DNA of 64,000 nt from DMER64 sp049652385 (GTDB lineage: Bacteria > Bacteroidota > Bacteroidia > Bacteroidales > UBA932), in the NCBI GenBank assembly GCA_049652385.1, contig JBASDX010000004.1, positions 62,001-126,000 of the forward strand, given 5' to 3'. A program made the translations under genes and the position numbers. How positions within the stretch are numbered: the first letter of the stretch is position 1; each line of letters opens with the position of its first letter. The notes under the pieces are model-generated. The model searched no databases. It was given only the letters and a program-made list of their open reading frames with translations, and had not been told where the DNA came from. Positions 40,236 through 48,995 of this stretch are shown here, one piece after another.

Positions 40236-41546
40236 TTAAACGGGCTCTGCATACAAGTCGTATGCCGAGGCACGTATTATTCTTACTTCCATAAAAGCAC
40301 CCGGCTGCGGGGCTTGTGCACCTTCCACGGCAATAAAGCCGTCCACTTCCGGCGCTTCTCTGCGGGAGCGTCCCAGGACCACGGGCGGCTGTCCTTCCGC
40401 CCTGATCACGTAATCGGCCAGAACGGTACAGGTGCTCCCGACCCTGCCTTTGTTGTATGCAAAAGAAATATCTTTTTGCAATTCCATCAAAGCGGCGTAG
40501 CGCTTCCGCTTAACGCGTTCCGGGACCGTGTCTTTCAAATGGAGTGCTCCGTACGTCCCTTCTTCTTCTGAGTACATGAAGGCTCCCAAACGTTCAAATT
40601 TTGTTGCCGACACAAAGGCAAGCAAGCGGTCAAAGGCCTTTTTGTCTTCTCCCGGATGGCCTACCATAAGTGTGGTTCGCAAACAAATATCCGGTACGAA
40701 TGTACGAAAATCTTCTATCAATTGCTGCACTTGTGCAGCGGTGCTGTTGCGCCGCATGGCTTTTAACACCTTATCGTCAATGTGTTGCAAAGGAATATCC
40801 AGATAATGGCAGATTTTGGGTTCCGATGCCATCAGACGCAGCACATCTGTGGGAAAGCCTTGCGGGTAGGTGTACAACAGCCTGATCCATTCCAGGCCGT
40901 CAATCCGGCACAGCTTTTCCATCAGCCCGACCAGTTCCCGCTTGCCCGTAAGGTCCAGACCGTAGAAACTCGTATCCTGCGCCACCAGGTTCAGCTCTTT
41001 CACACCTTGTTCGGCCAGATAACTGGCCTCGGCAAGCAATTCCCCTTCAGGCACAGAAACGTGGCTGCCGCGTATGAGCGGTATGGCGCAATAGGAACAA
41101 CGCCTGTCACACCCTTCGCTCAATTTCAGGTACGCATAATGGGCCGGCGTGGAAAGGACGCGTTCGTTGGCCAGCTTTGGGTCATAGGCCACGCCCAACT
41201 GTGCGCATATAAGCGGTATGTGGTTGACACCGTAAAAGCCGTCTGCCTGCGGCAAGGTATCCTCCAGTTCTTCCCGGTACCGGCCGGAAAGACAGCCCAT
41301 GACCAGCACTTTCCCCAGCCTGCCTTCTTCTTTGGCTTGCAGGGCTTCCAGCAAAAAATCGATGGATTCTTTGCGGGCATCGTGGATAAATCCGCACGTG
41401 TTGACAATAAGTACGTCCAGGGGGTAGTCTTCCTCCACGGCATCGGGGACAACCATCCAGCCGCCGTGCTCCAGTTGGCGCATCAGGTGTTCACTGTCCA
41501 CGCGGTTCTTGGAACAGCCCAGGGTATAGACACCTACTCTGCTCAC
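40236..41546 (-). CDS. rimO: Ribosomal protein S12 methylthiotransferase
   Basis: 436 residues. N-terminal UPF0004 domain with GVYTLGCSKNRVDSE (first cluster Cys), VLIVNTCGFIHDA, and VMGCLSGRY; radical SAM motif SEGCDRRCSYCAIPLIRG (CxxxCxxC); C-terminal TRAM-like domain (about 370-436). SKN and GFI favour RimO over MiaB. It adds a methylthio group to Asp89 of S12. The stop of the DUF5606 gene and its ATG meet at 41546. Confidence 0.93.
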   Translation of the reverse strand: MSRVGVYTLGCSKNRVDSEHLMRQLEHGGWMVVPDAVEEDYPLDVLIVNTCGFIHDARKESIDFLLEALQAKEEGRLGKVLVMGCLSGRYREELEDTLPQADGFYGVNHIPLICAQLGVAYDPKLANERVLSTPAHYAYLKLSEGCDRRCSYCAIPLIRGSHVSVPEGELLAEASYLAEQGVKELNLVAQDTSFYGLDLTGKRELVGLMEKLCRIDGLEWIRLLYTYPQGFPTDVLRLMASEPKICHYLDIPLQHIDDKVLKAMRRNSTAAQVQQLIEDFRTFVPDICLRTTLMVGHPGEDKKAFDRLLAFVSATKFERLGAFMYSEEEGTYGALHLKDTVPERVKRKRYAALMELQKDISFAYNKGRVGSTCTVLADYVIRAEGQPPVVLGRSRREAPEVDGFIAVEGAQAPQPGAFMEVRIIRASAYDLYAEPV

Positions 41547-41968
41547 TACGCTTGTGTTTCTTCTTCTTCTTCCTCCAGAAAATCGAGGGCGCCGGCCGCT
41601 TGCAGCACGTTGTACCAGTCGAGTACTTTTTTCATATGAGACGCATAGAAACGTTCCCTGTCGTATTCCGGGACTACCGTTTGGAAAAAAGCCTGCATAT
41701 CCGTTCCCTTGTCACGGGGATTGGGAGCCGGTCCTTCCTTGAGGTGTTCTTTCATACGCGTGAGGATATCCCGCAATTTGATTTCTTCTTCCGTTTCTGT
41801 ATATATGGAAATATCCGACAGCGCCGTCATGCGGTCGCTTGGTCCTATCCATTTGCGTTGTTTGTCTGTCAATGATTCCACAACGACACCTCCGCGGCTT
41901 TGGGCCAGGTAGAGGTACAAGCCCGGGTGCCCTGTGATGGATAACACTTTAGTCAAGTCTGTTTTCAT
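41546..41968 (-). CDS. DUF5606 protein
   Basis: 140 residues: LTKVLSITGHPGLYLYLAQSRGG at the start (strand-rich), RKWIGPSDRMTALSDISIYT, then KVLDWYNVLQAAGALDF and an acidic tail (EEEEEE). Bacteroidetes-specific family of unknown role, usually found with coaE, as here. Starts inside the coaE gene (20-bp overlap). Confidence 0.8.
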   Translation of the reverse strand: MKTDLTKVLSITGHPGLYLYLAQSRGGVVVESLTDKQRKWIGPSDRMTALSDISIYTETEEEIKLRDILTRMKEHLKEGPAPNPRDKGTDMQAFFQTVVPEYDRERFYASHMKKVLDWYNVLQAAGALDFLEEEEEETQA

Positions 41969-42560
41969 GGTCGGTAATGCTAAGGTTCAACATATGTTGA
42001 TGTACTTCCAGAACCCTGGGCAGCAGGGCCTGCTCTTCGTTGGATGCTATGATGAAATCGGCCCCCGCCTCCCGCTGTTCGTCCGTCCACTGCTTGTCCA
42101 TCCTGTCCAATACGGAGCGGCGGCTTACAGCGTCTCTTCCGGCAGCCCGGTGCAGCCTTATTTCTTTACTTGCCGAGACGGTCAACACGCGTGTGGTGTG
42201 AAACGGCGGATCCATCTGCAACAGGATGGCGCTCTCAAAGATGACGTAGGGCGCTTTCAAAGGCCGGCCCCATCTCATAAAATCCCTGACTACGTACGGG
42301 TGGACCAGATGGTTGACCTTTTTCAGCAACCGTGTGTCGTTGAAAATCCTGCGGGCCATCGTTTGCGTGTCCAGCATACCGTCACGGAAGATATCGGGTC
42401 CCAGCAGTGCCGACAGTTCTTTGTTCAAGTCTTGGTGCTCTGTATACAATTGTTTGGTGCGGGCGTCGGAATCGTAACAGGGAATGCCCAGGGCTCCAAA
42501 AATCTTCGTAACGTAACTTTTTCCGCTGCCTATGCCTCCGGTAATACCCAACGTAATCAT
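41949..42560 (-). CDS. coaE: Dephospho-CoA kinase
   Basis: 203 residues. P-loop GITGGIGSGKSYV, then DSDARTKQLY, and NHLVHPYV; RLHRAAGRD and ISRRSVLDR-like segment at the LID. It phosphorylates dephospho-CoA, the last step in coenzyme A synthesis. Operon with nusB, yajC and the YbbR gene. Confidence 0.95.
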   Translation of the reverse strand: MITLGITGGIGSGKSYVTKIFGALGIPCYDSDARTKQLYTEHQDLNKELSALLGPDIFRDGMLDTQTMARRIFNDTRLLKKVNHLVHPYVVRDFMRWGRPLKAPYVIFESAILLQMDPPFHTTRVLTVSASKEIRLHRAAGRDAVSRRSVLDRMDKQWTDEQREAGADFIIASNEEQALLPRVLEVHQHMLNLSITDHENRLD

Positions 42561-42572
42561 ATCCCTGTATTT

Positions 42573-43517
42573 TTAGTAGCGGTTCTGAATAATCCCGTCG
42601 ATGAATGCGGGTGTCAATTCCGTATGGCTGATTACCCCGGGAAATGGCTGCAATACGGGGACCGTCTTTCCGCTCTCCTTTTTTATGAATTCGTTGTAAT
42701 CGACTACGAGTACAAAGTCTTTTTCCTGAATACGGGCCGCTTCTTCAAAAGGACAACGAAAGCGTACGGTAACCTGTTCCGGGAGCAGCAGCAATTCCAG
42801 TCGGGGCGGTACGTTAACGGCCGTCACCGGTACCTGGTAACTCAGTTCCACGTACCTTTTTACCATGACTTCATAATTGATTTCCGTGTGTGAGAGCCGC
42901 GTATTGGGAGGTGCCTCCAAACGGGCGATACCTTCTACCGTTTTGTGCAGATGCGTCAGGGAAACCCTGCGGGTACGCACTTCTTTGATAAGGTCCAGGT
43001 ACGCTTCTTCTGCGTAGACCAGTACGCTGTCCGGGTATATTCTTATGGGTTCGAAAGACATGTACTGGGGGCTGTAGGACAAATCGGAAATAAAACGTAC
43101 CGGTACTTTTTTATGGTCTGTAGTTTTATATTCCAGACGGATGGTATCGGTAAGCAAAGCCTCCAGCTGCAAGTCCGTGCCCAGGGCATCGTTTACCTGA
43201 TTGTGCACGTTGTCTGCCAGGACGTAAAACTCATCCGGTCTGTCCGTATAGGGACGCAGCAGGCTTTTATCGGCAAAAATGTGTAATTGAGGAACTTTTT
43301 TCCTCCATGTATGGCGTATGATATAAAACCCACGGGCCGTTCCCCTGAGAAAAAGCGTGTTGTCCGCTTGTGAAAGATGGGTGCGGCCGTCCAGGTTCGT
43401 TTCCACTTCCAGCGGGAAACGAAAATAAGAGGCGTATTCATTGGACAGCGTGTATACTACCCAAAGGAAAAATGCTATGACAATGCACAGCAATAAAACG
43501 AGCCTGGACCTTTTCAT
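42573..43517 (-). CDS. YbbR-domain membrane-anchored protein
   Basis: 314 residues. One N-terminal membrane segment (VLLLCIVIAFFLWVVYTLS), then repeats of the YbbR beta-fold (VPVRFISDLSYSPQY, YPDSVLVYAEEAYLD, VPVTAVNVPPRLELLLLP). In Firmicutes YbbR/CdaR modulates a diadenylate cyclase; here the gene sits between yajC and coaE, as is usual in Bacteroidetes. Periplasmic, function unknown. Confidence 0.8.
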   Translation of the reverse strand: MKRSRLVLLLCIVIAFFLWVVYTLSNEYASYFRFPLEVETNLDGRTHLSQADNTLFLRGTARGFYIIRHTWRKKVPQLHIFADKSLLRPYTDRPDEFYVLADNVHNQVNDALGTDLQLEALLTDTIRLEYKTTDHKKVPVRFISDLSYSPQYMSFEPIRIYPDSVLVYAEEAYLDLIKEVRTRRVSLTHLHKTVEGIARLEAPPNTRLSHTEINYEVMVKRYVELSYQVPVTAVNVPPRLELLLLPEQVTVRFRCPFEEAARIQEKDFVLVVDYNEFIKKESGKTVPVLQPFPGVISHTELTPAFIDGIIQNRY

Positions 43518-43530
43518 AGGTCAATAGCCA

Positions 43531-43851
43531 TCAATTGCCCTGTTGCAGATCCGATGTATCTTTGACCAGCGTGGATTTGTCTACGCGGATTTTTACATTG
43601 GCATCTACTTCCAAAAGCACATAGGTATCTTTTACTTCTGCGACGGTACCGTAAATACCGCCGGCCGTAATCACTTTATCTCCTTTCTTAAGGCTTTCGC
43701 GATAGGCTTGCAACTCTTTCTGGCGTTTTTTCTGAGGGCGTATCATTAAAAAATACATGACCACAAAAATGGCCGCCATCATGATTAAAAAAGTGTAGTT
43801 GCCGCCTTTAGGGGCACCTTCTGCTTGTAAAAAAACGAATAATGTGTGCAT
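43531..43851 (-). CDS. yajC: Preprotein translocase subunit YajC
   Basis: 106 residues. Single membrane helix (FLIMMAAIFVVMYFLMI) followed by RPQKKRQKELQAYRESLKKGD and KVITAGGIYGTVAEV, the YajC signature. It joins SecDF in the inner membrane to assist export. Between nusB and the YbbR gene. Confidence 0.95.
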   Translation of the reverse strand: MHTLFVFLQAEGAPKGGNYTFLIMMAAIFVVMYFLMIRPQKKRQKELQAYRESLKKGDKVITAGGIYGTVAEVKDTYVLLEVDANVKIRVDKSTLVKDTSDLQQGN

Positions 43852-43869
43852 GGTAATAATAGGTTTGTA

Positions 43870-44814
43870 TTAATTATCTATCAGTCCCCTTCCCTTCTTG
43901 ACAATCTGTCCTTCCCGGGTAAGGTGTTTTATTATGGTATCCAGCATTCCGTTTACAAAGATGCGTGAATTTCCCGTACTGTAAAACTTGGAAATTTCCA
44001 CCATCTCGTTCAGCGTTACTTTGACGGGGATTTCCGGGAATGCAACGGCCTCGGCAACACCCATTACAATAAGTACGCTGTCCGTGACGGCTACGCGTTC
44101 CTTATCCCAATTTTCTGCAAACTGTTCTATGTATCCCACGTACCGGTCGTAATGCATGAGGGTATGTGTCAACAGATCAAAAGCGTAGCGTTTATCTTCT
44201 TCGTTGTAAAACAAATCGGGATGTTTCAGTCCGGCACCGGTTTCCTTCAGGTTTTCCAATTGTGTGATTATTGTATTGCAGACAAAGGCCACGTCGTCTG
44301 TCCAATACAGGCTCATATCTTCCAAAATACCGTTCAAATCCGGATCTTCTGCCAATTGGGCGCCGTAAAAATCCATCAGCCATTTGAGGTCTGCTTTAAA
44401 ATCCGGCGCTTCGGGATTTTCCATGTACGCTATAAAATACGGTTCCTCTTTCAGTTGTTCGTACAGTTTTTTGACATAACTTCTCTGTTCTGCCCAATGG
44501 AGTCCTTGCTCATGCGCACGTTGCAGCTGTGCATCTTGCTGCAAAAGGCCGATGGCACGGTTGTCTGCCAGGCGTCTGTTGGGATGAGCTTCCTCTTCTG
44601 TCGGATGGTATTTGTTCAGTCCTATTTCTATTCTTTCCTCGGCATAACGGACCAGAGCCACGGAAAGGTTGAGCAATAAGAAGTACAATTGACGCGTTTT
44701 TTCAAAACTTACCATCAATTCTTTTTCCGCCGCTGCCTGATCAACTTTTTGAGAATGAACGCTGCTGAATAAAAGTTTAAAAACTTTAATACGGATGATG
44801 CGCCTGTTGAGCAT
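43870..44814 (-). CDS. nusB: Transcription antitermination protein NusB (long Bacteroidetes form)
   Basis: 314 residues, about double the E. coli size. Start MLNRRIIRIKVFKLLFSS matches the NusB N-terminus. The C-terminal part has WDKERVAVTDSVLIVMGVAEA, EIPVKVTLNEMVEISKFYS and FVNGMLDTIIKHL, the conserved RNA/S10-binding domain. The middle is an expansion usual in Bacteroidetes. It promotes antitermination in rRNA operons. First gene of the operon, promoter at 44839-44846. Confidence 0.92.
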   Translation of the reverse strand: MLNRRIIRIKVFKLLFSSVHSQKVDQAAAEKELMVSFEKTRQLYFLLLNLSVALVRYAEERIEIGLNKYHPTEEEAHPNRRLADNRAIGLLQQDAQLQRAHEQGLHWAEQRSYVKKLYEQLKEEPYFIAYMENPEAPDFKADLKWLMDFYGAQLAEDPDLNGILEDMSLYWTDDVAFVCNTIITQLENLKETGAGLKHPDLFYNEEDKRYAFDLLTHTLMHYDRYVGYIEQFAENWDKERVAVTDSVLIVMGVAEAVAFPEIPVKVTLNEMVEISKFYSTGNSRIFVNGMLDTIIKHLTREGQIVKKGRGLIDN

Positions 44815-44838
44815 AGATGTAAATCAAAAGAATCTGTG

Positions 44839-44846
44839 CAAATATA
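44839..44846 (-). promoter_or_regulatory. -7 box of the nusB operon
   Basis: TATATTTG on the leftward strand, 25 bp before the nusB ATG. It lies back to back with the PUR-protein promoter. Confidence 0.55.
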
Positions 44847-44868
44847 CAGTTTTAAAGCAAATATATTT

Positions 44869-44876
44869 TATATTTG
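44869..44876 (+). promoter_or_regulatory. -7 box of the PUR-protein gene
   Basis: TATATTTG, 24 bp before the ATG at 44900. Confidence 0.6.
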
Positions 44877-44899
44877 CGTAGATATAAACAAACAGAACA

Positions 44900-45208
44900 A
44901 TGGAACATAGTGGAGATGATGTATTTTCCAAATCCGTACGCGCAGGTAAAAGGACCTATTTTTTTGATGTAAAAACCACAAAGGGTAACGATTATTACCT
45001 GACCATTACGGAAAGTAAGCGTCGTGTAGAAAGAGACGGACAATTTTCATACGAAAAACATAAAATCTTTCTGTACAAAGAAGATTTTGAAAAATTCAAA
45101 GAAGGTTTGGATGAAGTTGTTGCCTTTATAAAAGAGCGCATTCCCGTAGTGGAAACGCGCTCTGAAACATTTTCTGACATCTCGTTTGAAGACCTGGACA
45201 AAGAATAA
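44900..45208 (+). CDS. PUR-family DNA/RNA-binding protein (DUF3276)
   Basis: 102 residues. One PUR repeat pattern: FSKSVRAGKRTYFFDVKTTKGNDYYLTITESKR is spread over four strands, then IFLYKEDFEKFKEGLDEVVAFI as the helix. Bacterial PUR proteins form dimers and bind single-stranded nucleic acid, fold like eukaryotic Pur-alpha and Whirly. Own promoter; converges with the aminotransferase gene 12 bp away. Confidence 0.85.
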   Translation: MEHSGDDVFSKSVRAGKRTYFFDVKTTKGNDYYLTITESKRRVERDGQFSYEKHKIFLYKEDFEKFKEGLDEVVAFIKERIPVVETRSETFSDISFEDLDKE

Positions 45209-45220
45209 CGAAAGGTCTCT

Positions 45221-46420
45221 TTATACCGTTCTTCCCGGATACTCTTTGAGTGCTTGCTCCAGGCAATCCATGGCATTGGCTATGTCTTCTTTCTTGAGCA
45301 CATAGGCAATACGCACCTCGTTCGTTCCTTTACCGGGGGTGGCGTAGAAACCGGCTGCGGGAGCTACCATGACCGTTTGTCCTTTGTAGCTGAAATGCTC
45401 CAGCAACCATTGGGCAAATTTATCGGAATCGTCTACCGGCAAGCGGGCAGTCGTATAAAACGCACCCATGGGCATGGGTGAATACACGCCTTCCATTTTG
45501 TTGAGCCGGTCAATCATCAAATCGCGTCTGCTGATGTATTCTTTTTTGACGCTGTCAAAATACTCCTGAGGTGTTTTCAATGCACCTTCGGAAGCCATTT
45601 GTCCGATAGCCGGTCCGCACAGGCGAGCCTGCGCAAAACGCATGACAGCACCCATCACTTCTTTGTTGTGCGATGCGATACAGCCTACACGTACACCGCA
45701 CATGCTGTAACGCTTAGACACGGAGTCTATCAAAATGACGTTTTGTTCGGCACCGGGTATGTTCATGCAGGAGAAATGCGGTTCGTCCGTGTAGCAGAAC
45801 TCGCGGTAGACCTCGTCACTGAGCAGAAAGAGGTTGTGTTTTTTCACAATCTCGCCCAATTTGAGGATATCTTCTTTTGTATATAACGTTCCGGTGGGGT
45901 TACCCGGGCTGTTGATCAGGATGGCTTTTGTCTTGGGGGTGATGTATTTTTCCACTTCACTCATGGGCGGCAATGCAAATCCGTCTTCTATATTGGTGGT
46001 AATGGGAACAAACTTCACGCCTGCCATGATACCAAACGTATTGTAGTTGGTGTAGAAAGGCTCGAAAACAATCACTTCGTCACCGGGGTTGCAACATACG
46101 CTCAGGGCCATGTGTACGGCTTCCGATCCACCGATGGTGACAATGATTTCTTCATAGGAAAGGTCGATATTGACACTCTGGTAATATTTTGCCAAACCTT
46201 TTCTATACGATTCTATACCCCCCGAGTGCGGGTAAGAAATCAGTTTGAGGTCAAAGTTTTTAATGGGCTCCAACGCTTCTTTGGGAGATTCCACGTCGGG
46301 CTGCCCGATATTCAAGTGATACACCTTTACACCGCGCTTTTTAGCAGCCTCGGCATAGGGAACCAGCTTACGGATAGGAGAAGCCGGCATTTTCTTGGAC
46401 AGTTCAGAGATACTCAACAT
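45221..46420 (-). CDS. Class I/II pyridoxal-phosphate aminotransferase
   Basis: 399 residues. PLP-fold landmarks: HLNIGQPDVESP, IGGSEAVHMALSVCCNPGDEV, NSPGNPTGTLYTKED, LLSDEVYREF, and the cofactor lysine in DSVSKRYSMCGVRVGC, then NEVRIAYVL with the substrate Arg. Likely aspartate- or aromatic-type. The ATG at 46420 was preferred; the frame upstream (to 46573) lies beyond the promoter at 46450 and has unusual composition. Substrate not certain. Confidence 0.85.
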   Translation of the reverse strand: MLSISELSKKMPASPIRKLVPYAEAAKKRGVKVYHLNIGQPDVESPKEALEPIKNFDLKLISYPHSGGIESYRKGLAKYYQSVNIDLSYEEIIVTIGGSEAVHMALSVCCNPGDEVIVFEPFYTNYNTFGIMAGVKFVPITTNIEDGFALPPMSEVEKYITPKTKAILINSPGNPTGTLYTKEDILKLGEIVKKHNLFLLSDEVYREFCYTDEPHFSCMNIPGAEQNVILIDSVSKRYSMCGVRVGCIASHNKEVMGAVMRFAQARLCGPAIGQMASEGALKTPQEYFDSVKKEYISRRDLMIDRLNKMEGVYSPMPMGAFYTTARLPVDDSDKFAQWLLEHFSYKGQTVMVAPAAGFYATPGKGTNEVRIAYVLKKEDIANAMDCLEQALKEYPGRTV

Positions 46421-46449
46421 GTTATTATAAAATTTGTTAAATGAATCTA

Positions 46450-46457
46450 CAAAGATA
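46450..46457 (-). promoter_or_regulatory. -7 box of the aminotransferase gene
   Basis: TATCTTTG on the leftward strand, 29 bp before the ATG at 46420; it supports that start. Confidence 0.6.
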
Positions 46458-46479
46458 AAACTTTCTGCGTGATTTTTCC

Positions 46480-46487
46480 TACTTTTG
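46480..46487 (+). promoter_or_regulatory. -7 box of the GSIII-like gene
   Basis: TACTTTTG; transcription would begin near 46494, ruling out a TTG start at 46485 for the following gene. Confidence 0.55.
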
Positions 46488-46505
46488 CAACAGGTAAATC
46501 TTTTT

Positions 46506-47807
46506 ATGTATATGTCTTTTATCACTTCATCCCCCATGGAACTGCATAAATGGGGAGAAAGCAAACAAGCCACTCATTTTATTTTTAATACAGTACGTAA
46601 GCCCCTGGATGGCATATTGGAATTGCAAATTCCCGGGGAAGGCGGATACTGGCATGCTTTCCTGTTGAATAAAACCCTATATGTGGCGGCTGTATCTTCT
46701 GCATCCGCGGAGGAAGAAGGTGACGTGTTTCCGGCATTTGTAGGTTCCGTACACAACGTTGAAAAGGCAGCCGGTGCGTGGCTCAAACGTTCCGATCCTG
46801 AAATTTCGCCTTCGGTAACGTTGACCTACCAGCTGTATTTCTCTTTTTACCTGATAGGTATGGACACCTACTACCAACGTCCCGATTTGAGCCAATGCGG
46901 CCGCACATTACAAGGCTTTTGGCCGTCCGATCGTATGCATATGCAGCGACCGGGCGTTGACGGGTTTCCTTCCCGGGCCCTGTTTTTTCTCCGGGAAGTG
47001 GAAGATAAGGCGGCCGAGATGGGAATTGGTCTGGCAGCCGTTGAAGGAATGAAAGACCAATCGCAGTTTTCTTGTTTGTTAAAAGAAGAAAAAGCCGTGA
47101 CGGCCGTTTTGCACAAACAAATGCTGATAACCCTCCTGAAATCGTTGGAGAGCTCTCATGCGCTGAAAGTACTCCTGCATCCCGAGCCGTTCGAAGGCCT
47201 TCCGCCCAACATAAGCTACGGGCATTGGAGATTGTATGAAAACGATAAAATCCTTTTTGAATCCCTCCACCACCCTACCCGTTACAAAGGCAGCATGCTT
47301 TTGCTGAACAACGCTGTGGCAGAGGCTTTCCATAACAAAGAAAACGTTCGGATCTCTGTCGTTGAAAAAGCAGTAGAGAAATGGAAGGAATTGCACCTGC
47401 CCGAATCTTTGGCATGTTTGCACCGGAATGCATCTGTTGAGCAATTGGAGCGGGAGCTGCATGTGCTGTCGGATCTTACTATCAATTACTACGTATCGGC
47501 TGCCGTAAAACACGTAAACCTGATATTGGAAAACCTCCGCGGACTGAAGGAAACGCTGCCGCCGGAAGCCTGTCAAGAGGCAAGCGCAACACAATTGAAG
47601 GTGGTATCCATTACCATGGGGTATGTAAACGAATTGCGTCTGTTGGTACACGATATGCTGGAAGCCTTGAAAAACCCGGAAACAATAGAAGAAAAGGGAC
47701 CGGAACTGATGGCAGAGGTCCGTAAACGGACAGACCATCTGGAAATGATTGTGGATCAAGCACTCTGGCCCGTACCAAAATATAGGGAAATCCTTTTTTT
47801 AACCTAG
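46506..47807 (+). CDS. Degenerate glutamine-synthetase-III-like protein (pseudoenzyme)
   Basis: 433 residues against about 730 for GSIII. Clear GSIII segments remain: QRPDLSQCGRTLQG (GSIII: ARPDLRLTGRTLMG), LLHPEPFEGLP...HWRL (FHEKPYNGVNGSGKHNNWSL), DLTINYYVSAAVKHVNLILE + NLRGLKE, and the C-terminus DHLEMIVDQALWPVPKYREI + LF. The catalytic and metal sites are gone: RHNEVAPNQFE has become AVEGMKDQSQFS and NGSGKH is lost. The middle domain (with the NxxHRLGxxEAPP part) is deleted. The frame stays fully open, so the protein is kept, perhaps as a regulator or partner of the true enzyme. Start at 46506 or 46512. It is followed after 3 bp by purM. Confidence 0.75.
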   Translation: MYMSFITSSPMELHKWGESKQATHFIFNTVRKPLDGILELQIPGEGGYWHAFLLNKTLYVAAVSSASAEEEGDVFPAFVGSVHNVEKAAGAWLKRSDPEISPSVTLTYQLYFSFYLIGMDTYYQRPDLSQCGRTLQGFWPSDRMHMQRPGVDGFPSRALFFLREVEDKAAEMGIGLAAVEGMKDQSQFSCLLKEEKAVTAVLHKQMLITLLKSLESSHALKVLLHPEPFEGLPPNISYGHWRLYENDKILFESLHHPTRYKGSMLLLNNAVAEAFHNKENVRISVVEKAVEKWKELHLPESLACLHRNASVEQLERELHVLSDLTINYYVSAAVKHVNLILENLRGLKETLPPEACQEASATQLKVVSITMGYVNELRLLVHDMLEALKNPETIEEKGPELMAEVRKRTDHLEMIVDQALWPVPKYREILFLT

Positions 47808-47810
47808 ATT

Positions 47811-48995
47811 ATGAATAACCTGGAAGCCGAAAAATACAACCTCCGCGGCGTCTCTTCTTCAAAGAGTCAGGTACATGCTGCTTTGGAAGGTACTTCCAGG
47901 GGATTGTTTCCGCAAGCTTTCTGCAAAATCATCCCGGATATCCTGGCCAACGATCCCGACTATTGTCTGGTGATGCATGCCGACGGTGCAGGCACCAAAT
48001 CTTCGCTCGCTTATTGCTATTGGAAACAGACCGGCGATATGAGCGTATGGGAAGGTATTGCGCAGGATGCCATTGTCATGAACCTGGACGATTTGTTGTG
48101 CGTGGGCGTAACGGATGGTATTCTGCTCAGTTCCACCATCGGTCGCAACAAACGCCTTGTTCCGGGAGCGGTCATTGCCGCGCTGATAGAAGGTAGTCAC
48201 ACCTTTTGCCGGGCAATGGAACAACACAGTATCCGAATGGAACTTACCGGCGGAGAAACGGCCGATGTGGGAGATCTGGTCCGGACCGTAATTGTGGATA
48301 GTACCGTCTGTGCCCGCCTGCGGCGTGACAAGGTCATTGACAACGCCCGCATACTACCGGGTGATGTTATTGTGGGACTAGCCTCCGATGGTCAGACCAC
48401 ATACGAAGACACTTACAACAGCGGTATAGGAAGCAACGGCCTTACCAGCGCCCGCCACGACGTATTCGACAAAACTTTGGCGTCGTTCTGTCCGGAAAGC
48501 TACGACACGGGCATTCCGGAGCGTGTCACCTACAGCGGTACCCGGAAACTGACCGATATCCACGGTCCCACAGGAATGACGTACGGAAAACTGGTGCTCT
48601 CTCCCACCCGTACCTACGCACCCGTTGTAAAAGCTATTTTTGAGCGTTGCCGTGACGATATACACGGTATGGTACATTGTACGGGCGGCGGTCAGACAAA
48701 AGTGCTGCACTATGTGAACAACCTGCACATAATCAAAGACAATTTGTTTCCCGTTCCGCACGTATTTTCAGAGATCCGGGAAATCAGCGGTACGGATTGG
48801 AAAGAGCTATATACTGTATTTAACATGGGGCACCGCATGGAATTGTACGTACCCCGCCATGCAGCCGGTACCATCATAGAAACGGCAGCCCGGTACAACC
48901 TGGCGGCACAAGTCATAGGATATGTGCAAGAGCAGCAAGGCGGCAGCCGTGTGACTGTTTCCGGAGCCCATGGAACGTATGTTTACAAAAAATGA
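47811..48995 (+). CDS. purM: Phosphoribosylformylglycinamidine cyclo-ligase (AIR synthase)
   Basis: 394 residues. PurM motifs: HADGAGTKSSLAYCYW, DAIVMNLDDLLCVG, ELTGGETADVGDLV, SGIGSNGLTSAR, MVHCTGGGQTKV. This is the longer form usual in Bacteroidetes. It makes AIR in purine biosynthesis with ATP. ATGA overlap with the exonuclease/GAF gene; purD lies 5 kb away on the other strand. Confidence 0.93.
   Translation: MNNLEAEKYNLRGVSSSKSQVHAALEGTSRGLFPQAFCKIIPDILANDPDYCLVMHADGAGTKSSLAYCYWKQTGDMSVWEGIAQDAIVMNLDDLLCVGVTDGILLSSTIGRNKRLVPGAVIAALIEGSHTFCRAMEQHSIRMELTGGETADVGDLVRTVIVDSTVCARLRRDKVIDNARILPGDVIVGLASDGQTTYEDTYNSGIGSNGLTSARHDVFDKTLASFCPESYDTGIPERVTYSGTRKLTDIHGPTGMTYGKLVLSPTRTYAPVVKAIFERCRDDIHGMVHCTGGGQTKVLHYVNNLHIIKDNLFPVPHVFSEIREISGTDWKELYTVFNMGHRMELYVPRHAAGTIIETAARYNLAAQVIGYVQEQQGGSRVTVSGAHGTYVYKK

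Noticed and set aside
46421..46573. N-terminal extension of the aminotransferase
   Set aside because: A -7 promoter box lies within it and the residues are unlike the family; start set at 46420.
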